The position numbers and the translations under genes were made by a program. A stretch of DNA of 64,000 nt from Polyodon spathula. Taxonomy: Eukaryota; Chordata; Actinopteri; Acipenseriformes; Polyodontidae. The stretch covers positions 42,842,054-42,906,053 of the forward strand of contig NC_054540.1 of the NCBI RefSeq assembly GCF_017654505.1, written 5' to 3'. Positions 50,542 to 62,557 of this stretch are shown in pieces. Under the pieces are notes generated by a model, which was not told the DNA's origin, did not search any database, and was given only the letters and a program-made list of their open reading frames with translations. Within the stretch, counting starts at the first letter, position 1. The number at the start of each line of letters is the position of its first letter.

Positions 50542-52799
50542 CAAGGCTTTAAAGACATTCTTTTCAATTTTTTTTTCTCCTAGTGTTAAGTGTTTCAGAC
50601 AGAGTCCATAAATGTTAGCTTGCGTAAGTTCAGGAGGCGTGTAGCAAAAGGGGGTTTCCAATTTCCTGTCAATTAGTTCCTATTTACTATTTAAGCCCTG
50701 ATCACTTGCACCTTTGCTGTCTAGCGTTTCGTTTTTGTAGCACATGTTCAGACGCCGTCTTTCTTGTTTCCCCGCTAATCTACACTTCGTTGCCTTTCAC
50801 TGGAGGTCAATTCTCTGCACAGCGCTCCCAAGATATTATCAAATATTTTTCCTACCTGTTCCGGTGCTGCTTCTCATCATTCAGCTTCTCCATTCGGCTG
50901 CAGGAGCTCCAGCGTTAGTCTTTCCTGCTCTTTCCAGCCTCCAGCCCAGCAACAGCACCGTTCAAACTGCAGCTTCATTTCTCATCTCGTCCACGTCTTC
51001 ATTAGACAAACTGGCCCCCCACTAAAATCTCTAAAGCGCTTTCAACAAGACATCGACATTCCCGTCGTCAGCGTTTGCCTTGCCATTGCTTCTCTATTTA
51101 ATCCAACATAAAGATCTGTCAGCTGAACATTCCTTTACTCTTCGCTTGCAATCAAGTGCCCCGCCTCTGCTCCCAGAGCCGCAAAATTACCGTTCCTTCA
51201 TGGGATCCTGCCCTGAACTTCTATTGGCTACGTTCAACGTTTTAGGAACCTGTCCATTCAGTTTCGTGCTCCGTTTCGCCGTGTGGCAGCTTGTGCTTTC
51301 GACTCGTCACAACAACATTCAACAACACTGCTGTTTTGCAACTTTTCCACCAGTGCTTCTCAGTTCGTGGCTACCACAGCAATGCCCTCATTGCGTGACT
51401 GCTGGGAGTGGTAAGTAACCATGGTGACCAGGCAGCTTAATCTGCACTGCGAGCTCCATACCTCAGTACTGCAATTTTCTGGCTTGCTTGCTGCTGGGCG
51501 TTTACAACCTGCGAGGGCTCATTCAACTCATCGAATTGTGACATCTAAATATTGTGTTAACGTATTCATATACATGACTGACTGTCCTAAAACATGTAAC
51601 AAAGATATTAAAAACTAAAAAAGTATGCAGTTGTTGTTCTACACCGACAAGGATTTTAATCACAATAACCAAATATTCTACCAGGCTTCACTCAAGCCAA
51701 TGGTTAATTCTAATCATAACCGCTAGATGGCAGTGTAACACCACAAATTTTATACAGTTTCAACAGTTCCCCTCTTCAAGGACCTGGTCATTAAGCAACC
51801 TTTCTCAGCTGTTTGAGATGCTCAGTATCTACCATCATAGTAATGTCCTGCTTTCCTGCATCACGCATCCATTCCTGTGACTTATTCCGTTCCCAGATTC
51901 GTGTTTTCTCATCTGGTGCTGCTCCTCCAGTCCAACCAGCTTCATCAAAAGTCATCATTTCATCAACACAAGCCGTTAGTCAGTCATGGAACCATGTCCT
52001 ACGATTTATCAATGTTTCAGTCAATGTCCTGCTACCCCCAATAGACAATAAACTGCTTCCGACCAATCAATAGGTTTTGCAGACACCTCGGAGCAACATA
52101 TTCTTCATCCTCTCTGGTTCTGCAGCTGTCTCAGATCTCTGCAATCTTCATCTCTGCCCAAAAGCAGCCCCATCTCTGGCTCCATCTAAATTGGTCTTAA
52201 CACTGAAAGACCATTATCTACTGCATTCAGCAGATCCCTACTCTCTGCAGCAGACCACCTTACTCTACCGATGACCTCTGCTCTGTTCAGCAGATCTCAT
52301 CCTCTACTGTTAATTGCTCCTCACTACAGCAGATCTCCACTCCCTCTTCAGATCTGTTCACTACCGCAGCTGCAAAGTCACTCTAGTTTACTGTTGAAGT
52401 CTGCAGCTGCACTTCTCCAGAGGGAAAAATGCTGCAGCCTTCCTCCAATACACAGATCGTGGCAATATTCCCACAATCAAGGCTAACGCTAATCTCCATC
52501 TAATCAAAATACGGGGCACTTCTTCAGCAATCCTATTCCTCCCAAATGTTACAGCATTAATACTTGGTTTGAGATGTGGTAGGAGACTGGAAATCTGTCT
52601 TGATTATGAGTTAAGGATTTTCACTATTAAGAGAATAACTGGTGTTGCGAAACCCAAACCCAGATTCGAATAATCATAGCCCTTCAATCAAAACCTGGCT
52701 CTCATGGTCCATGCTAGGGATTCTCTCCAACTCCCTCCAGTCTCTTCATATTCAGCATTCTGTCTGACCCTCTGTGGGATTCTTAAGAGCTTTCCCCCT

Positions 52800-53462
52800 G
52801 CCTCACCTTCCCGTCTGTCTATATCAAAATATATTCTCCATTTGCTAATTTCCACTCTTCTGAAAAGGCACTTCTCCCCCTACAGTGATTTACCCATGGA
52901 GATCAGTTACCTCTCAGCCACCTTCCATGCTTACTCCATCACTTGGCTGCGTACCTCAGGACGTATCAATTCAGCGTGGTCGGTCCACTCACATGTCAAG
53001 TATCAAGTTCCATATCTCCCTTTTCAATGTATATCCACAGCAGGACCCCCCCCCCCCCGCACTCCCCTCCTCAGACCATCTGTTCATTGATTCCTCACTC
53101 CTATAATCACTCGTCTCGTCTCGAGCAGACCTCCCTCCATTCCTCCACCCCTGCCCCCCAAGCAGGCCTCCTTCCTATCCACCCTCGCCTCGTGAGTAGG
53201 CCTCCCTCCTCAACTCCACTCTCTCCTCCAGAGCAGGCCTCCCTCCTCGCCTCCTAGCATGGCTCCCTCCTCTCCACCCTCTCCTCCTCGCAGGCCTCCC
53301 TCCTCTCCACCCTCGCCTTCTCGCAGGCCTCCCTTCCCTCTACCCTCTCCTTCCCCCCCAGCCTGATCACGAATGTGGGGGAACTGGTCCTTCTCTGCAG
53401 TGGATTCCTATATTCATTCATCCTTCCCTGATATAGTTGCTGCTCCTTTTAAAAATGCTAGA
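52800..53462 (+). pseudogene. Tyrosine recombinase domain, tandem unit 1
   Basis: Fragments across frames read RLSISKYILHLLISTLLKRH, FSPYSDL and, at the end, GNWSFSAVDSYIHSS, equivalent to the LGRWSS.A..SYIR nucleophile segment with Tyr. The middle is degraded and contains a C-run and a repeated TCCTCTCCACCCTC CT-rich tract. Confidence 0.55.
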
Positions 53463-54060
53463 ATCTTCTCTACTCTTCGGAAAGGCTGCTTCTCCCCCTA
53501 CGAGGATCTACTCATGCAGACCATCTGCCTCACAGCCTTCTTGGCTTTCTCAGAAGCTCCGAATTCACAGTTCCCTCAGCTTCTTGCTTCCCCTCGGTGG
53601 ATATTCATTTATTTGACCTCTCTTCTATTTCCAACTCCTATTTTTTTATTCGGCTGCACACTTCAAAGACAGACCAACTCCGGTGCGGTCAATTCATTCA
53701 GCTTTCAAGGACCAAGTCTGCTCTCTGCCCTTTCAGCAATGTCAAGGTATCTCTCATGCAGGAAACCGTGCCCCCTCCCCTCCCAGACCCTCTATTCATC
53801 AGTTCTTCCAGATTCATCGTCACTTGTCTCTGGTTCTCAACCCACCTCTCCACCCTCCTCTCCAGGACAGGCCTCCCTCCTCAGCTATTTACCCCATTCC
53901 TTCCATATCGGTGCAGCCACCTCCGCTGCAAGGGCCAGCATCAATCAGAGCCTGATCGACCATGGGGCATGGTCCTGTTCTGCAGTGGATAATTATGTTC
54001 ATTCATCTCCCTCTGACATAGTTACAGCCCATTCCAAAATTGCTAGTATGCCTGAAGTGG
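53463..54060 (+). pseudogene. Tyrosine recombinase domain, tandem unit 2
   Basis: Better preserved. STLRKGCFSPYEDLLMQTIC, then IRLHTSKTDQLRCGQFIQLS (the first catalytic-Arg region), then YLSCRKPCP, then SFHIGAATSAARASINQSLI, matching the HSFRIGAATSAA box but with His for the second catalytic Arg. Last comes AWSCSAVDNYVHSS with the nucleophile Tyr. Frames shift at least twice. A product would be inactive. Confidence 0.65.
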
Positions 54061-54697
54061 GGGCTACCTGTCTGCCGGAGCCACTAGAGGCTTTCCCCTA
54101 ATTAGCTTCAAGGGGTTTTTTCCTCTCCACTGAGCAGCAGGTATACACATAGTCATATCCTACTAAATTTACTAACCATTCTCCTGTTAGTCCCGTTTGT
54201 CCTTCTAGTTTTTTGTTTATGTTATCCGCTGGCATGTGCTCTTTTGTTTGTCTCACGGTGTGGGTGATTTGGTGGAGTGCCGGGGGTCCATCCTTTTGGG
54301 GGGCAAGTGATCTCACTTCCCCGACCTCAGGGCAGGGTTTCAGCTAACCCTTGACCTTCAGTGGGGGTTCTCACTGTGTGAGTCAGAGCGGACTACCGGC
54401 CACACCTTTCACAGCTCCTGCGCTTATCTTGCCTCACTCAAGGCTATTCTATACTCTGTGTCAGTTCGGGATGTGGCTACTCATGCTCGAGTCCCATACT
54501 AACCTCTATGCTTTTTCTTATCTCAGGTCCCAGGCAGCGTGAAGTCTCGGCCAATTGGTGGTCTAATGAGCACCCCTTTACAGAAGTCTTAGATGCTGGG
54601 TACCTCTCCCTCTCTATCTCCTTACGTGTCCCAGTCTTCCTGGACCATCTTCCTCTGAGGGGTGGCTCCACGAGTGATAACCCTCATATATGTTTTC

Positions 54698-54842
54698 GGT
54701 TGCTAGGTCCGTCAGCCCTGAGCATGTCGGCATCGCCGCCCTCAGTCAGTGACCACTTTCTGTATCCTGTCTTCAGTTGCTGGGTCCTTCTCCCCTGGGC
54801 CTTGTGTCGGCATCGCCACCCTCAGTCAGTGACCACTTTCTG
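54698..54842 (+). repeat. Tandem direct repeat, about 75 bp, two copies
   Basis: The words GGTTGCTAGGTCC and GTCGGCATCGCCGCCCTCAG with CAGTGACCACTTTCTGT recur as GTTGCTGGGTCC and GTCGGCATCGCCACCCTCAG with the same end. The second unit is 3-5 bp different in length. Could be part of split direct terminal repeats of a Ngaro-like element; unproven. Confidence 0.7.
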
Positions 54843-55030
54843 TCCTAGCTTCCATGTCCAGCTTCGCTGGTATGCTACTAGAGTGGGCCTCGCCTGCTCT
54901 TCTATCCTAGGTCCGGTCCTTTCTAGTCGGCACTCTATCCTACTAACTGCTGCCTTCTGCTTCTTCTGCCCTACCTCTATCCCTATCTCTACCCCCAGCT
55001 CATGCCTCGTGAAACAGAAGATAAAGTGTT

Positions 55031-56287
55031 GACGTGATGAAATTGGTTGTTTCTTGCAGTCTATCGGTTTTCTTACTGAAACTTTTAAAACAATCTATTG
55101 CCTCATTGAAGAAGTGCAAAGGATAACAATAATAATCATCATAATAAAATAATAGTAATAGAAAATAACAAATAACACACCTTTTGTGGTACAGTCTTCA
55201 TATTGGTATTCAATAGCTATCTCAGCTTTAGTATTATAAAATTAAACATGTCAATTCATGTCATTCCACAATGGATAGTCTGTCATTTCTATAGGTATGC
55301 ATTCTCCATATACATGTTATATAACTAGCATCACTATTATAACACGTTCAGACTACTTCCATGGCAATGTTACACTATTATTAATCATCAGTTCAACTTC
55401 AAATATCATTTAGGTCTAGGCATTCTGAATGCAGTGTTAATAATAGTATTTACACCTCACAATAAGGTATCATCAGGTTTTAGTAATTCAAAACATGCAT
55501 TTACATCACGTTATACTTAAATTCTACCTTTTATTAATTTGCAAAACGAAACCCAGAATAACAAACATCACGGAAATATCAGTTTACATTTATTATTGGC
55601 AAAAAGAAAATTAGCATCATAAACGTCAGGATAATATTAATTTAAATTTATTATCAGAAAACATTTAACAATAATATTTCACAAGCATTTTATATATCAT
55701 TTAAATCAGTTTTAGTTTCACTTTGAAAACATAATCGCCATCTTGTCTGCATTGACTAATACTATCTGTATTATTATCCCCACGTGGTTATCTCCACTAT
55801 AATCTCCACGAAATGTGCACTTTAAATATTAAAAATACAAATTTAAACCACCAAAATAATGCACCAAACCCAAAGAATAATAAGCTACAGCATTTAATCT
55901 TGTGATTTATGGCATTTTAATGTTATATTGACTATTGATAGCCTGTTAAGGTGAAAATGAGTTGTCTCTCTGTTTTACTATTGAAAGAAAGCACAATACC
56001 ACCACTAATTTGATAGCGATGTCCTGCATTTAGACTGCTCCACCTAGTGATTGTATCAAATAGTGCAGTTTACTAGGCTTTTATCTTATGCTCAAGTAGG
56101 ACTTGACATGGTCCTAATTTAAAGGTACAGGTCAGAGAAAAAAAAAAAGTGTCCATACTTTTTAATGTATGAATTCTCACTTAGTGTGTGTGTGTGTCAC
56201 ACTAACCCCAAGTATAGGGGAACCTGCCCCTTGACCCTTGGGCAACACCAACTCTTTTACAAACTGAGCGCCTATGCAATTAAGCCC
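55031..56287. other. No recognised feature (AT-rich)
   Basis: About 1.25 kb of AT-rich DNA. A short GTGTGTGTGT run lies near 56188. No coding or repeat-end signal. Confidence 0.5.
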
Positions 56288-56309
56288 TGTGACGGAGACT
56301 GAATGATTA

Positions 56310-58759
56310 CACTGTGTAACAATTTTTTTTTTTTTTTTTTGGTTCCTGGGTAGTAAGTGTTATTTCCTAATTGCTTATGCCTCAAAAGTATAGAAAATGG
56401 CTATTATTCCCCACAAACTTTGCTTTTGTGACCAGGACAGTGAAAATTTGAAATTGACCTATTTTCCAGAACATTCCAGATAGATTCAGTGCTGAGTAAA
56501 CTTGGAGTAACTTCTAGAACTTTCTAGAACTTTCCAATAATATAAATAGTAGTATAAATACAGGGGCCTTAAGCCCACCAGTTCAGTTTAGTTCCAGCTG
56601 CCTACTTGGATACATATCTGCATTTTTCTGAGATGGCATCAAGAGGCTGCAAGCATCTGGCAGACGCATTTTGGTATGTCTGCAGCCAATTTATCAAGAC
56701 AAGAGCAAAAAAGTACTCCATGGAAGCATCGGCTAAGATGTGTGAGGCCTACAAGGCATATTTCGGCATGCCTGTTGGGGATCAAGACAAACCCTGGGCA
56801 CCTCATTTCACCTGCGAGCACTGCAAAAAAACTCTGCAAAGTAAGATGGACAATTGTTGCTCAGAATTTTATGTTGTACAATTTGTTAAAATTTTTAAAA
56901 TTGTAAAAGTTTTTAATTTTAAAATATTTGACAATTTTCAATGTTATTGAAAAAATATATCATATATGAAAAATGTTGCGAGAATCTCTTACACATTAGT
57001 CATGAGTGAAATAAATGTATTTTTGTAGGATGGTACAGAGGGAAAAAGAGAGCCATGAAGTTCGCTATCCCAAGAATTTGGCAGGAACCCACTGACCACT
57101 CAAGCAACTGCTACGTCTGCATGGTGGACACTTCCAAACGTCGGACTGGCAAGAATGCACCTGCTATCACGTATCCGGACCTTCCTTCATCCATTGCCCC
57201 GGTGCCACACTGCCATGAGCTCCCCATACCCACTCCTCCGGAGAGAGAGAGGTCGTCTTTAGAAGAGAGCAGAAAGTCAGAGAGTGAGGAAGATGTTGTA
57301 GGTCCAGATGACAATTTCAGAGGTGGAGCTGTGGAGAGAAACCCATACTACCCCAACCAAAAATACCTCAACGACTTGATTAGAGATCTTGGTCTCACCG
57401 AGTCCAATGCCAAGCTTTTGACGTCTAGGCTCAAGCAGTGGAACTTGTTGGATGAAAGTGTACAAGTCGCAGATCAGAGGAAGCGTCACCAACCTTTTTC
57501 CAGCTTCTTCACCAATCAAGATGGGCTCTGCTTCTGCCACAATGTGACCAGTCTGTTCGAAGCAATCGGAATCGCCTGTAACCAGAATGAATGGCGCCTC
57601 TTCGTTGACAGCTCATCCAGGAGCCTCAATGCCGTGCTGCTCCATAATGGTAACAAGTACCTGCCTCACTCGTTGCACCTCAAAGAGGATTACAACAGCA
57701 TCAAGACCTTGCTGGACGCCTTGAAGTATGATGAGTATGGCTGGGAGGTCATAGGAGACTTCAAAATGGTGGCATTCCTGATGGGTCTCCAAGGCGGTTT
57801 TACCAAGTTTCCCTGCTATATTTGCCTTTGGGACAGCAGGGACACCAAGGCACACTACCACAGGCGGGACTGGCCACAGTGAACCGAGTTCTCTGTGGGG
57901 AGGAACAATGTCAAGTGGGAGCCACTGGTGGACCCCCAGAAGGTGCTGATGCCACCGCTGCACATCAAATTGGGCCTTATGAAACAATTTGTCAGAGCTC
58001 TAGATAAGGAGTCGGCAGCCTTCAAGTACCTTCAAGATTTCTTCCCTAAGCTGTCTGAGGCAAAGGTCAAAGCCGGTGTCTTCGTCGGACCACAGATAAA
58101 GAAGATCCTGGAGTGCAATGGATTCCCCAAGAAGCTCACTAGTAAGGAGAAAGCGGCTTGGAACAGCTTTGTCGCAGTGGTTCGGGGCTTCCTGGGCAAT
58201 CACAAGGCCGAAAACTATGTGGAGCTGGTTGAGACTCTGGTGAAGAACTATGACACAATGGGCTGTACGATGTCCCTCAAAGTCCATATCCTTGATGCTC
58301 ATCTTGATAAAGTCAAGGAGAACATGGGAGCATACTCGGAGGCGCAAGGCGAGCACTTCCACCAGGATATACTGGACTTTGAACGCCGCTACCAAGGACA
58401 GTATAACGAGAACATGATGGGAGACTACATTTGGGGGCTGATTTGTGAACGTGATTTACAGTATAATCGTAAATCTCGAAAAACTACTCACTTTAAATCT
58501 TTTGTAGTCATTTTTGTATTACTTTAGTATAAATACATGTTAATTTGGATTCATATGTTGTTTTTTTCTGACTTTATGTGAACGACAAGACACAAATTCA
58601 CTCGTTTTCTCATTGGAAATAGGTACATTTCAAAATTTCACTGTCCTGGTCACAAAAGCAAAGTTTGTGGGGAATAATAGCCATTTTGTATACTTTTGAG
58701 GCATAAGCAATTAGGAAATAACACTTACTACCCATGAACAAAAATTGCGTTACATAGTA
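56310..58759 (+). mobile_element. CACTA/CMC-like DNA transposon, 2.45 kb, TTA duplication
   Basis: Termini CACTGTGTAACA and the inverse of (C/T)ACTATGTAAC, flanked by TTA (56307-56309, 58760-58762). Removing the element and one TTA restores continuous LTR sequence as seen at 26260-26299. Terminal inverted repeats are about 150 bp and contain TGGTTCCTGGGTAGTAAGTG. It encodes one transposase in two exons. CAC-starting termini and 3-bp TWA duplications suggest the CMC (CACTA-Mirage-Chapaev) superfamily; the exact family is not settled. Confidence 0.75.
56633..58527 (+). pseudogene. CACTA/CMC-like transposase, two exons, one premature TGA
   Basis: Exon 1 starts at ATG 56633 (MASRGCKHLADAFWYVC) and ends at 56840. 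A GT-AG intron of 188 bp (56841-57028) joins it in phase to exon 2, starting RWYRGKKRAM. N-terminal CEHC and CYVC pairs may bind zinc. Then come an Asp/Glu-rich stretch and the conserved core: LFVDSSSRSLNAVLL, VIGDFKMVAFLMGLQGG, CYICLWDSRD, LHIKLGLMKQFVRAL and HFHQDILDFERRYQGQYN. A TGA at 57880-57882 interrupts after RRDWPQ; the sister copy at 3849 has an Arg codon there. Otherwise open to 58527. Candidate catalytic Asp residues are in FVDSS and IGDFK (inferred). Confidence 0.75.
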
Positions 58760-58975
58760 TTATTGGTGATAAATCTCCCTCCTGACCTATGAGGGTGCTG
58801 TGTAAAGGAAACAGAGCACCCTGGACTGGATGGCCAGACAATTCATTCCCAGGGTTAGGTGGAAGTTGGCCATCTAGAAATGGGGTGGAGGTACGGTACA
58901 CCAAATCAACCTGGAAAGGAAACGATATGACAGCTGCAGATTGGAGGAGCGGTTGCAGTCATTAACCAAGGGGAC

Positions 58976-59182
58976 TGTGGTCCAGTGGTTAAAGAAACGG
59001 GCATGTAACCAGGAGGTACCCCATTCAAATCACAGCTGTGTGACCCTGAGCAATTCACTTAACCTCCTTGTGCTCAGTCTTTGGGGTGAGACGTTGTTAT
59101 TGATGCATATAAGATCTCGTATCTTGTAAAGCGCTTTGTGATGGTGGTCCACTATGAAAGGTGCTATATAAAAATAAAGATG

Positions 59183-59251
<69 letters not shown>

Positions 59252-59259
59252 TTTATTAT
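58976..59259 (+). mobile_element. tRNA-derived CORE-SINE with L2-like tail, perfect 8-bp duplication
   Basis: AAGGGGAC occurs at both ends (58968-58975 and 59260-59267). The head has an A-box-like TGTGGTCCAGTGG and B-box-like CCATTCAAATC. The middle GCTGTGTGACCCTGAGCAA with TTCACTTAACCTCC matches the MIR-type core. The tail TTGTAAAGCGCTTTG and AAGGTGCTATATAAA leads to an (ATT)n tract (about 59182-59258), like L2-mobilised SINEs. Being inside LTR Y, it is younger than that LTR. A truncated relative lies at about 47040-47110. Confidence 0.88.
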
Positions 59260-59691
59260 AAGGGGACATAGTGAGTTGATCTGTTCCTTTTGTTATGGTT
59301 AACACTGAACTGGAAGGAGAACCATAGGGTTTTAGTGAGTGTTTTGCTTGTTTGTTGTTATTGGACTGCTAATACAAGCTAAGGTCCAGCACAAAACTTG
59401 GACAACACTGCATTTGTGTTTAATTGTATTTGCACCACGAGTACTACAGCACTCACTCATGTTTGTTTTATGTGGGTGTTTAATACCGGGGCTATTATTT
59501 CAGGATTGAACCCGTAGATTAAACGAAGCAATAAGCAATGGTGCATATTGCCTGTTCTCATTATTGCTTACTGTTGTCATCAGACTTTGGATTACAAATA
59601 AAACCATAATTTCTCCAGTAGTTTGTTGTTTGTCCTTTTCTTGAGCATTGCATCACCCATACACCTGCGCACTGCAAATCAATTTGCCACA

Positions 59692-60251
59692 AGCTGTTAC
59701 AAACCACTATTCAGCACTAATACTAGAACAGCAGAAAGTTGTCTATTGGTTTGGGATCCTAATGTATAGTTACATTATAATGTACAGTGCAAAAGAAAAG
59801 TTCTTCTAAGCAAAATCGAATGTCTGGCAATATCAGCCTGCACTCAAATGATGTTATCATCAGTAGGCTATGCTACAGTATGTACATTTAATATTGTTGC
59901 ATGTGTAATGCAGGTCCAGTCCCTATTGGGTGCTACAAATTGCAGTTTAGCCTGAATATGTTCAGTACTACAAAATCAATGTCACCAGAACACATTTGGC
60001 TGGTGTGCCTTCACAACCTTGTGCAAGCAAAGTTGTACCAGCCCTGCACCCTTTAAGCAGGATTTACATAGAGCAATATTAATGGCATTTTTGTTGCCCA
60101 GCAATATCTGGAACCTGCATCCTAATGAAAGACTTTACTCCAGGATTCCTTCGATCCTTTGTTATAAACAAACTGCATTTTGCTATATGATGCCACCTAT
60201 TAGTAATATGTATAAATTACTCCAGGGATAAATTAATCCTGTTTTAAATAC
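59692..60251. other. No recognised feature
   Basis: Spacer between LTR family Y and LTR family Z. Confidence 0.4.
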
Positions 60252-60727
60252 TGTGTGACAGGTTATGGCTGAGTGGTGACGTCAGGCCAGAATGAGGAAG
60301 AATAACACCCAGGTAACTGCTGTTCAAAAGACGCATAGTGCACCATTTTATTTTCAGTAACAAAAAAATTATTAAATATTTAAACAAAGACACCGCTCGG
60401 AGCAGAAAATAAAGGTTTTAGATCAGGCTGGGTGAATGCCTTCACTGTTTCTATATCTTTTTTTTTTAAGTTTTGCTTTCTCCTCTCGCTCTCGTTCCAC
60501 CTCTCAAAAACCCACCCTGAGGGGAGAGAGCTGCAGGCTTTTATGCAGGTGACCACCTTCTGCAGAAGGTTTTGAATCATTCCTGGCAGAGGATGAGTTA
60601 CTCTCTCGCCTTTGCTAGAACAACTCTAAATAAAAACAAAACAATAACAAAGCTAACGTGGGTATGCCGTCATTTACAAATATACAACAATAAATCATAA
60701 TAAACAAACCACACGGCTTTCATCGTC

Positions 60728-60728
<1 letters not shown>

Positions 60729-60792
<64 letters not shown>
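60729..60792. repeat. (TA)n microsatellite, left of Tc1
   Basis: About 32 TA repeats, paired with a similar tract at 62415-62477 on the other side of the transposon. Confidence 0.95.
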
Positions 60793-60802
<10 letters not shown>

Positions 60803-60807
60803 CACAG

Positions 60808-62412
60808 AGTGCCTTGCACAAATATTCATACCCCTGACCAATTCTCTCACATTACTGAATTACAAATGGCCGTCCCTCAATTGAAATTTTGTTCTGTTCG
60901 ATATTTCATTTTAAAACACTGAAACTCAAAATTATATTGTAAGGTGTCATTGGTTTTATGTTGGGAAATATTTTTAAGAAAAATAAAAAAAATGAAATAT
61001 CTTGCTTGCAGACGTATTCAACCCCTGTGCTGTGGAAGCTCCCGGTTTGCACCGATGAAGGAAATTGCCCTAACGAGAACACAATTACCTTACCATTGGC
61101 CTCCACCTGTGAACCATTAAAGTTGCTGTCACATTTTCTGGATAAAAACCCCACTGTTGAAGGATCATTGGTAAGGCTGTGAATCTGAGGGAAAATGAAG
61201 ACCAAAGAGTATTCTGCAGAAGTTAGAGATAAAGTAATACAAATGCATAGATTACAGAAAGGGTACAAAATAATATCCAAGTGAGCACAGTTGGATCAAT
61301 AATCAGGAAGTGGAAGCTGCATCACACCACCCAGGCACTGCCAAGAAAAGGCCGTCCCTCAAAACTCAGCGCTCAAACAAGAAGGATACTTGTGAGATAA
61401 GCCACAGAGAGGTCAACAATCACTTTGAAGGAGCTACAGAGTTCAGTGGCTGGGAGTGGAGTAATGGTGCACCAGTCAACCATATCAAGAGCTCTGCATA
61501 ACACTGGCCTTTATGGGAGGGTGGCAAAAAAGAAGCCGTTATTCAAAAAGTACCATCTGAAAGCACGTCTGGAGTTTGCAAGAAAACATGAGAGTAACCT
61601 AGCTGCGATGTTGGAAAAGGTTTTGTGGTCAGATGAGACCAAGTTAGAGCTTTTTGGCCAAAACTCAAAGCGCTATGTGTTGCGCAAACCTAACACTGCC
61701 CATGCCTCAAGATACACCATCCCTACAGTGAAGTATGGTGGTGGCAGCATCATAGTGTGGGGATGCTTCTCATCAGCTGGGACTGGGCATCTTGTTACAA
61801 TTGAAGGAAGAATGGATGGAGCAAAATACAGGAAAATACTGCAAGATAATCTGCTTCAGTCTGCTAAAAAACTGAAGCTTGAGAGGAAATTTCCCTTTCA
61901 GCAGGACAATGATCCCAAGCACAAGGCCAAAGCAACATTGGAGTGGCCCAAGAACAAAAAGGTGAATGTCCTACAGTGGCTCAGTCAAAGTCCTGATCTC
62001 AATCCCATTGAGAATCTGTGGCACTATTTGAAAATTGCGGTCCATAAGCGTCGTCCAACCAATCTGAACAACCTGGAGCAAATCTGCCAAGAAGAATAGG
62101 CCAAAATCACTCCGACTCTGTGTGCAATGCTGGTACATGCTTACCCTAAAAGACTTAAAGCAGCTATTGCAGCAGAAGGTGGCTCTACCAAATATTAATG
62201 TGTGGGGGTTGAATACTTATGCAAGCAAGATATTTCAGTTTTTTATTCTTCTTAAAAATATTTCCCAACATAAAACCAGTGTCACCTTACAATAATTGAT
62301 TTTGAGTTTCAGTGTTTTAAAATAAAATATCGAACCGAATGAAATTTCAATTTACCATTTGCAATTCAGTAATATTTGAGAATTGGTCAGGGGTCTGAAT
62401 ACTTTTGCAAGG

Positions 62413-62416
<4 letters not shown>
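60808..62416 (+). mobile_element. Tc1-like transposon with both terminal inverted repeats
   Basis: Left end AGTGCCTTGCACAAATATTC and right end the inverse of AGTGCCTTGCAAAAGTATTC. The inverted repeats extend about 220 bp each (through the CAACATAAAACCA blocks), with the inner sequence TATTTCTTGC-like near both transposase ends. Flanked by TA tracts, the preferred target. Confidence 0.88.
61196..62099 (+). pseudogene. Tc1-like transposase, DDE triad kept but N-terminal part broken
   Basis: Start region MKTKEYSAEVRDKVIQM at 61196, then frame changes and stops through the helix-turn-helix and GRPSK region. From about 61425 the frame is open to 62099. All three catalytic residues are present: WSDETK, QQDNDPKHKA and SPDLNPIENLW. 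The frame stops at TAG after NLEQICQEE, slightly short of the usual end. The DNA-binding part is not intact, so it is probably inactive. Confidence 0.85.

Positions 62417-62477
<61 letters not shown>
62415..62477. repeat. (TA)n microsatellite, right of Tc1
   Basis: About 31 TA repeats joining the right Tc1 terminus to the rest of LTR family Z. Confidence 0.95.
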
Positions 62478-62480
<3 letters not shown>

Positions 62481-62557
62481 ACAGAATAAACTGCACAGGG
62501 GCAGAGGGGGAGACCCCGTTCCAAAAATAAATTAACAGGGCTGCTCGTCCTGTTACA

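Larger units (their letters stand above)
50542..55030 (+). mobile_element. Decayed tyrosine-recombinase element (Ngaro/DIRS- or Crypton-like)
   Basis: The only clear coding signal is a tyrosine-recombinase domain present twice in tandem (52800-53462 and 53463-54060). The rest is pyrimidine-rich. It includes a GC-richer block with short frames at 50640-51420, a CAGCAGATCTC-rich stretch at 52220-52330, CT-rich spacers in the recombinase, and a duplicated 75-bp word at 54698-54842. No reverse transcriptase was recognised, so Ngaro or DIRS affiliation rather than Crypton rests on recombinase style only. Boundaries are approximate. Confidence 0.5.
56288..59691 (+). mobile_element. Solo LTR family Y, interrupted by a DNA transposon and a SINE
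   Basis: Starts TGTGACGGAGACTGAATGAT at 56288, is interrupted at 56310-58759, continues TTGGTGATAAATCTCCCTCC, is interrupted again by the SINE at 58976-59259, and ends TTTGCCACA at 59691. An AATAAAACC polyadenylation signal lies near 59600. It aligns with the inverse of the LTRs at 24802-26299 and 47160-47738. Outer flanks are AGCCC and AGCTG, at best a mutated duplication. Confidence 0.8.
60252..62557 (-). mobile_element. LTR family Z, interrupted by Tc1 and TA repeats
   Basis: Left end TGTGTGACAGG with GGTGACGTCAGG; right end CGTCCTGTTACA. The left part is the inverse of 46405-46742. The Tc1 element and its TA tracts interrupt it between about 60729 and 62477. Solo LTR likely; the flanking duplication was not resolved. 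Confidence 0.6.

Noticed and set aside
58976..59050. Functional tRNA gene
   Set aside because: A- and B-box-like motifs belong to the SINE head. No cloverleaf with proper acceptor stem is evident, and the CORE and L2-like tail follow.
59030..59305. Poly-Asn protein frame
   Set aside because: Translation of the (ATT)n tail of the SINE on the other strand.
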